A DNA stretch of 9,650 nucleotides, taken from contig JANYLE010000020.1 in the NCBI GenBank assembly GCA_025363795.1, positions 1 to 9,650 of the forward strand, read 5' to 3'. A program made the translations under genes and the position numbers. The stretch is from Mariniphaga sp. Lineage in GTDB: Bacteria > Bacteroidota > Bacteroidia > Bacteroidales > Prolixibacteraceae. Below the pieces are notes generated by a model that did no database searches, was not told where the DNA came from, and was given only the letters and a program-made list of their open reading frames with translations. Shown one piece after another: positions 6,425 through 9,650 of this stretch. The stretch's first letter is position 1. Every line of letters starts with the position of its first letter.

Positions 6425-7558
6425 GGGTAAATCAATCATAAATTGTGTTCCTGTCTCTGCAGATGAGAGAAAGTTTACCTTTCCTTTAAGGTATTTCTCA
6501 CCCAATAACCGCATGCTGAATGTTCCAAGACCTCTTCCGCACCCTTTTGTCGATGCAGTTTTATTGAAAAGTTGTTTTTGAATTACAACCGGGATTGTTG
6601 CATCATTATGAACCCAGAAACGGACCATTCCATTCTCAGACATCGCACATCCCATGGTAACCTTTCCCCCGGAAGGTGTGGCCTCCAAGGCATTCTTCAA
6701 CATATTGAGCAATACCCTGTGAAGTAAAACCTCATCAGTCATGATCTGCAAATTAACCGATGACGCAGCAATCTCGATTTCCCTTTTATTGGCAACATCG
6801 CTATGAACCATTTCAGTTTTTGTTGTATTGAGAATTTCCAGACTTTTTGCCGCAGCGAATTTGGGTGTCAGTTCATTATTTTCCGCAGCACTTAAATCAC
6901 GCTGATATTTTATCTCATTCAGAAGATCCTGTGACGTGTTTTTAAGTGACTCGAACAATTCTCCTGATTTATCATCGTCCTTCCCTAACAGGTCAAGGAC
7001 GTCCAGAATTCCAATTATATTTCCGGCCTTGTTTAAAATGTCATGAAAAAATATCTTGTCCAAAAGCCTCCGCCTTATATCATTGCTAATATCGGTGACA
7101 GAAAAAAGGTGATATTGTTCCCCGTCAAAGGTAAAAGGTGAAGTGGTCACCTTCATATTGAATAATTCATCAATATGACCGGTCGCGTTAACGAAAGTCA
7201 GGTTGCATTTATGGGTAAACTCATGGTTGATCAGTTTGCCATCTTTTAATCTCAATTTAACGTTGCAATTCTGACATTGATCCGAAATATGGTCGTCGTG
7301 AATGGTATCGACTGCAGAAATACAACTAAAGATGTCGGCCGGCTTTCTCCCAATCAAATCATTCTTATTTAAACAGGAAAAGAAACTGAGGAAGTGATTA
7401 TTTAAAGTTATTATTTTTTTATCCTGACTCAACAAGGCTGTCGGCAGGGGAAACGCATCCATTATATTTTGCATCGACTCGCTGATCACAGGCAATACAT
7501 CGCCAAATTTATCGTCTTCCAATAAACCATTTTCTGCAGTTGTAATTGTCAAATCCAT
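6413..7558 (-). CDS. Soluble PAS-domain sensor histidine kinase
   Basis: A 381-aa protein with no signal peptide or membrane segment, so it should sense an internal signal. Residues 30-158 form a PAS domain (LPTALLSQDKKIITLNNHF, 38-56, and LFSVTDIS, 151-158). Within it, C79, C95 and C98 form a Cys cluster found in related PAS kinases. The H-box is FFHDILN with H172 the likely phospho-acceptor, inside a dimerisation helix pair (163-222). The HATPase_c domain has N-box MLKNALEA (286-293, N289), a G1 region VHNDATIP (317-323) in which the usual DxGxG is replaced, an F-box region QLFNKTASTKG (329-339) and G2 box GRGLGTFSMRLL (341-352). This G1-poor form with GRGLGT is shared with a known kinase subgroup, so activity is likely. 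No response regulator is adjacent; it is an orphan in this window. ATG 7556-7558 is the only sensible start. Confidence 0.9.
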   Translation of the reverse strand: MDLTITTAENGLLEDDKFGDVLPVISESMQNIMDAFPLPTALLSQDKKIITLNNHFLSFFSCLNKNDLIGRKPADIFSCISAVDTIHDDHISDQCQNCNVKLRLKDGKLINHEFTHKCNLTFVNATGHIDELFNMKVTTSPFTFDGEQYHLFSVTDISNDIRRRLLDKIFFHDILNKAGNIIGILDVLDLLGKDDDKSGELFESLKNTSQDLLNEIKYQRDLSAAENNELTPKFAAAKSLEILNTTKTEMVHSDVANKREIEIAASSVNLQIMTDEVLLHRVLLNMLKNALEATPSGGKVTMGCAMSENGMVRFWVHNDATIPVVIQKQLFNKTASTKGCGRGLGTFSMRLLGEKYLKGKVNFLSSAETGTQFMIDLPLNL

Positions 7559-7879
7559 AATGTAAACATATTACTGTCGCAATGACCTTTATCCGGAATA
7601 ATTGATGCTCTCACAAATACTACGTTTGACCCGTTAAATTGTTTAATTCTGTTTGAGGATATTTAATTCTTAATGTTTGTATAAAATCCGAAGGCAAAAA
7701 CTGAATAAATTGTCGCTAATAATGCCGATTATTTTATTGAAAGTTGTAACCCAATAAATCTTTATTACGTAAATTATTTCTGAGAAAAAAAGAATCAGAA
7801 CAAAGTTCCCTGAACACAGTTGAAACAGATGAAATTGTTGTCACCATTTATCTAATCCGGTGCCCAATATTTAGGTTTT
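7559..7879. other. Intergenic spacer left of the minisatellite
   Basis: About 320 bp of AT-rich DNA upstream of the kinase gene, which must hold that gene's promoter. On the kinase strand there is no exact TAnnTTTG; the nearest is TAGTATTTG (7622-7614), one base too long. On the plus strand TACGTTTG at 7621-7628 fits the -7 box but has no TTTG about 20 bp upstream and no nearby gene. No ORF or RNA gene is visible. Confidence 0.5.
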
Positions 7880-8110
7880 GAAGCGCATATGTCATATATG
7901 AAGCTTCCCGGGTCGGTAGGGGAGCTTCCCGTGTCAATAATGGAGCTGTCTTTGTCATATATTGAGCTGCCCGTGTCAGTAGGGGAGCTGTTTTTCTCAT
8001 ATATTGAGCTCCCCTTGTCAATAGGAGAGCTTCCCGTGTCGATAGTGGAGCTTCCCGTGTCGATAGTGGAGCTTCCCGTGTCAATAGGAGAGTTTCCCGT
8101 GTCAGTAGGG
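7880..8110. repeat. Minisatellite: 11 tandem 21-bp units
   Basis: Eleven units of exactly 21 bp lie end to end without a single indel, starting at 7880, 7901, 7922 and so on to 8090; a twelfth breaks up after GAG at 8111. The main (A) unit is GAGCTTCCCGTG followed by TCRATAGKG. Units 1, 4 and 6 are a second type (B) ending TCATATAT(T/G). Order is B A A B A B A A A A A, so units 4-5 and 6-7 look like copies of a 42-bp BA dimer. Units 8 and 9 (8027-8047, 8048-8068) are identical, suggesting recent slippage. Unit junctions make GGGGAGCTTCCC, which folds back on itself with one G-T pair. Because 21 is a multiple of 3, both strands stay open. The plus frame reads ELPVSIG-like heptapeptides (98-codon frame 7889-8185) and the minus frame reads TREAPLS-like ones (92 codons, 7848-8126). 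The plus-frame ATG lies inside the first unit with no leader signal, so I regard this as a repeat rather than a gene. Confidence 0.92.
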
Positions 8111-8290
8111 GAGAATGATATATCAAACAGGAGGTTTAAAATAAGGGGTATTGTTTTCGTGAAGTTTATTCCGGATAAGTCCTGATGATTTCCTGATTCA
8201 AGATATTCTGTTCATCATTTCATCGTAAATACCGGTTCTATATATTCTCTTTTTTAGTTTTTAAGTTATTCATATTTAAAAGAAATTATC

Positions 8291-8698
8291 ATGACTAAAT
8301 TAAGTGTTAAAGTAGAAATTGCAGATAATAAGCCAGATGAGCTTATTGATTTAGGTGACGATGTGTTGAAGAAGCATCTCGAATTAGGTGCAACAAGCCC
8401 TCTGCTTGGTCTCGATATGGAAACGTTTGAGAGAAATCTCAATGAAGCAAAAGAAAATCGGGCAGAGGCGAAAAGACTTCATCGAATGGCTGAAGCGATG
8501 AACCAAAAGGCAGGATTTAAGCTGGGTATTGACAAATCCCAGAATACGCGGAGCCCTGGTACAGTATATTCTATTATAACAAGTGCCAGGGATATTTTGC
8601 TTGGTTTGAACAAGAGCCAGGAGAAAAAACTTTCCGAGTGGGGATTTTCAGTGATCATCAGCGATGTTGCTAAAAACAACAAAGTGAATCCCAATTAG
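8291..8698 (+). CDS. Hypothetical protein, 135 aa, unrecognised
   Basis: A soluble protein with no signal peptide, membrane segment or Cys. The N-terminus (SVKVEIADNKPDELIDLGDD, 5-24) looks like a strand followed by acidic turns. Residues 43-73 form a long charged helix rich in Glu, Lys, Arg and Ala (ERNLNEAKENRAEAKRLHRM, 47-66), possibly a coiled coil. The second half holds LGIDKSQNTRSPGTVYSII (78-96), SARDILLGLNKSQEKKLSEW (98-117) and GFSV, which resemble a conserved block I recall from uncharacterised Bacteroidetes proteins of similar size, often ending in a WGF motif. No function can be given. ATG 8291 is preceded by an A-rich leader (AAAAGAAATTATC), normal for this group. The gene stands 180 bp from the minisatellite and converges with dapA. 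Confidence 0.8.
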   Translation: MTKLSVKVEIADNKPDELIDLGDDVLKKHLELGATSPLLGLDMETFERNLNEAKENRAEAKRLHRMAEAMNQKAGFKLGIDKSQNTRSPGTVYSIITSARDILLGLNKSQEKKLSEWGFSVIISDVAKNNKVNPN

Positions 8699-8705
8699 GC
8701 AGAAC

Positions 8706-8740
8706 TAACCTTTCCGCAGAAACCGGCTGCGGAAGGGTTA
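8706..8740. terminator. Strong hairpin between convergent genes, likely two-way terminator
   Basis: A 14-bp stem, TAACCTTTCCGCAG (8706-8719) with CTGCGGAAGGGTTA (8727-8740), is perfect except for one T-G wobble, with a 7-nt loop. It lies 7 bp past the stop of the 135-aa gene and 12 bp past the dapA stop (minus strand). Stem stability and position suit a shared terminator, but neither side has a long T-run. Confidence 0.65.
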
Positions 8741-8752
8741 AATGATTAAAGC

Positions 8753-9634
8753 TTATAAATGCAGGAGCACCTCTTTGGCGAGGATCTCGTAAGTCTGAAA
8801 ACTTACCGGGACAAGTGGCAAACGCAGCACATTTTCGATCACCCCGGTTGAATGCAAGGCTGCTTTGGCTCCGGCAGGATTACCTTCAACAAAAAGTGCA
8901 TCGCAGATTCTTTGCAGGCTAAGCTGAAGCTGAGCTGCTTTTTTAAAATCGCCGTCAAGGGCAAAATGGGTAAGATCGGCAACTGTTTTTGGGACAACAT
9001 TTGCTGCTACCGAGATAACACCTTCTCCACCAAGTGCGATAATAGGTACATTTAGTGTGTCGTCGCCAGAGATAACGCTGAAACCAGCTGGCTTATCGCG
9101 GAGTATCTTCGTGATTTCATTAAAATTTCCGGAGGCTTCTTTTGTCGCAACAATCTTCCCCGATGCGTTTGCCAGGCGAAGGGTCGTTTCGGCACTCATA
9201 TTCACGCCGGTTCTTCCGGGTACATTGTAAAGAATCACAGGCAGCGGACTGGCATTTGTGATTGCCATATAATGTTGAAATATTCCTTCCTGCGTTGGTT
9301 TGCTGTAATAGGGAACAACAGAAAGAATTGCATCCGCCTTTGACAGATCCATGCTGAGCATATCTTCGATGACAGTCCGGGTATTATTGCCGCCAATGCC
9401 AACAACAATGGGGATCTTCCCATTGACACGGTTACACACGAAATCGATCACCTGCTGCTTTTCGCCCTGGCTTAACGTGGCCGTTTCGGCCGTTGTACCC
9501 AAAACAACAAGGTAATCAATCTTATTTTCAAGTTGACTATCAACAATCTTTCCTAATCCGTCAAAATCGATGGTCTGATCGGTTTTAAATGGGGTAATTA
9601 ATGCAACCCCTGCTCCACGGAAACTTTTCTTCAT
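8753..9634 (-). CDS. dapA: 4-hydroxy-tetrahydrodipicolinate synthase
   Basis: A 293-aa cytosolic aldolase-type enzyme that condenses pyruvate with aspartate semialdehyde, the first step committed to diaminopimelate and lysine. The (beta/alpha)8 barrel carries all catalytic residues: Schiff-base lysine K165 in VATKEASG, Tyr Y136 in ILYNVPGRTG with R141 binding the semialdehyde carboxylate, T47/T48 in LGTTAE and Y109/Y110 in VVPYY. Length is normal. The frame is open to TTG 9646, but ATG 9632-9634 gives the usual start MKKSFRGAGVALITPF and is preferred. Positions that bind inhibitory lysine in the E. coli enzyme are changed (H56 to K59, H53 to Q56, E84 to T87), suggesting weak or absent feedback inhibition. 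The family includes N-acetylneuraminate lyase and related aldolases, but the motifs favour DapA. The gene converges on the 135-aa gene across a hairpin. Confidence 0.95.
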   Translation of the reverse strand: MKKSFRGAGVALITPFKTDQTIDFDGLGKIVDSQLENKIDYLVVLGTTAETATLSQGEKQQVIDFVCNRVNGKIPIVVGIGGNNTRTVIEDMLSMDLSKADAILSVVPYYSKPTQEGIFQHYMAITNASPLPVILYNVPGRTGVNMSAETTLRLANASGKIVATKEASGNFNEITKILRDKPAGFSVISGDDTLNVPIIALGGEGVISVAANVVPKTVADLTHFALDGDFKKAAQLQLSLQRICDALFVEGNPAGAKAALHSTGVIENVLRLPLVPVSFQTYEILAKEVLLHL

Positions 9635-9650
9635 ACTAATATTCAACTCT

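Noticed and set aside
7880..8110. CRISPR array
   Set aside because: Units are contiguous 21-bp tandem copies with no unique spacers, and no cas genes are present.
7848..8126. 92-codon minus-strand TREAPLS frame as a gene
   Set aside because: Same repeat artefact, with no supporting start context or non-repeat domain.
8129..8134. Strong Shine-Dalgarno AGGAGG after the minisatellite
   Set aside because: No start codon at the right distance opens a frame of meaningful length, and this lineage rarely depends on such sites.
7889..8185. 98-codon plus-strand frame over the minisatellite as a gene
   Set aside because: Its ATG lies within the first repeat unit, there is no promoter or leader signal at the right distance, and the frame is open simply because the 21-bp unit lacks stops. 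Kept as a finding, not as a CDS.
9635..9646. Longer dapA start at TTG 9646
   Set aside because: ATG 9634 gives the family-typical MKKSFRGAGVALITPF start.

Overview
This window reads as chromosomal DNA of a Bacteroidetes bacterium, perhaps of the Bacteroidales/Marinilabiliales type. The evidence is an AT-rich leader without a well-placed Shine-Dalgarno at most genes, a textbook Bacteroidetes promoter (TTTG, 20 bp, TAnnTTTG) before ffh, an ffh-folD pair, and a small RRM protein with a Gly/Arg tail. No sequence search was possible, so the taxon is an inference. Codon use and base composition look uniform across the genes, and no integrase, transposase, tRNA, rRNA or CRISPR array is visible.

Layout, left to right. 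Positions 1-1753 hold two minus-strand genes: an RNA-binding RRM/RGG protein (162-638), closed by a strong palindromic terminator at the window edge, and a Mut7-C nuclease-like protein with a ubiquitin-like N-terminus and a zinc ribbon (980-1753, GTG start). After a 321-bp divergent spacer comes a plus-strand gene for a small eRF1-domain-like protein (2075-2572). A 400-bp spacer carries two hairpins and the ffh promoter. Then follow ffh (2973-4304), folD (4410-5285) with an intrinsic terminator, and an M48 lipoprotein protease (5445-6269). A soluble PAS-histidine kinase (6413-7558) lies convergent to the protease on the minus strand. A 732-bp gene-poor region follows, containing 11 tandem units of a 21-bp minisatellite (7880-8110). 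It leads to an unrecognised 135-aa gene (8291-8698), which converges on dapA (8753-9634, minus) across a hairpin.

The window mixes housekeeping functions: membrane-protein targeting (Ffh), one-carbon folate metabolism (FolD), lysine/diaminopimelate synthesis (DapA) and envelope proteolysis (M48). The first three plus-or-minus genes (RRM, Mut7-C, eRF1-like) all belong to families tied to RNA or translation, but they do not form one operon. I see no convincing multi-gene undescribed system. The least explained items are the 21-bp minisatellite, which is open in a 7-residue periodic frame on both strands, the 135-aa protein beside it, the Cys cluster in the kinase's sensor domain, and the eRF1-like single-domain protein.

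Two starts were shortened relative to the longest open frames: folD begins at ATG 4410 and dapA at ATG 9634, because the longer versions rely on TTG codons and add residues absent from the families.
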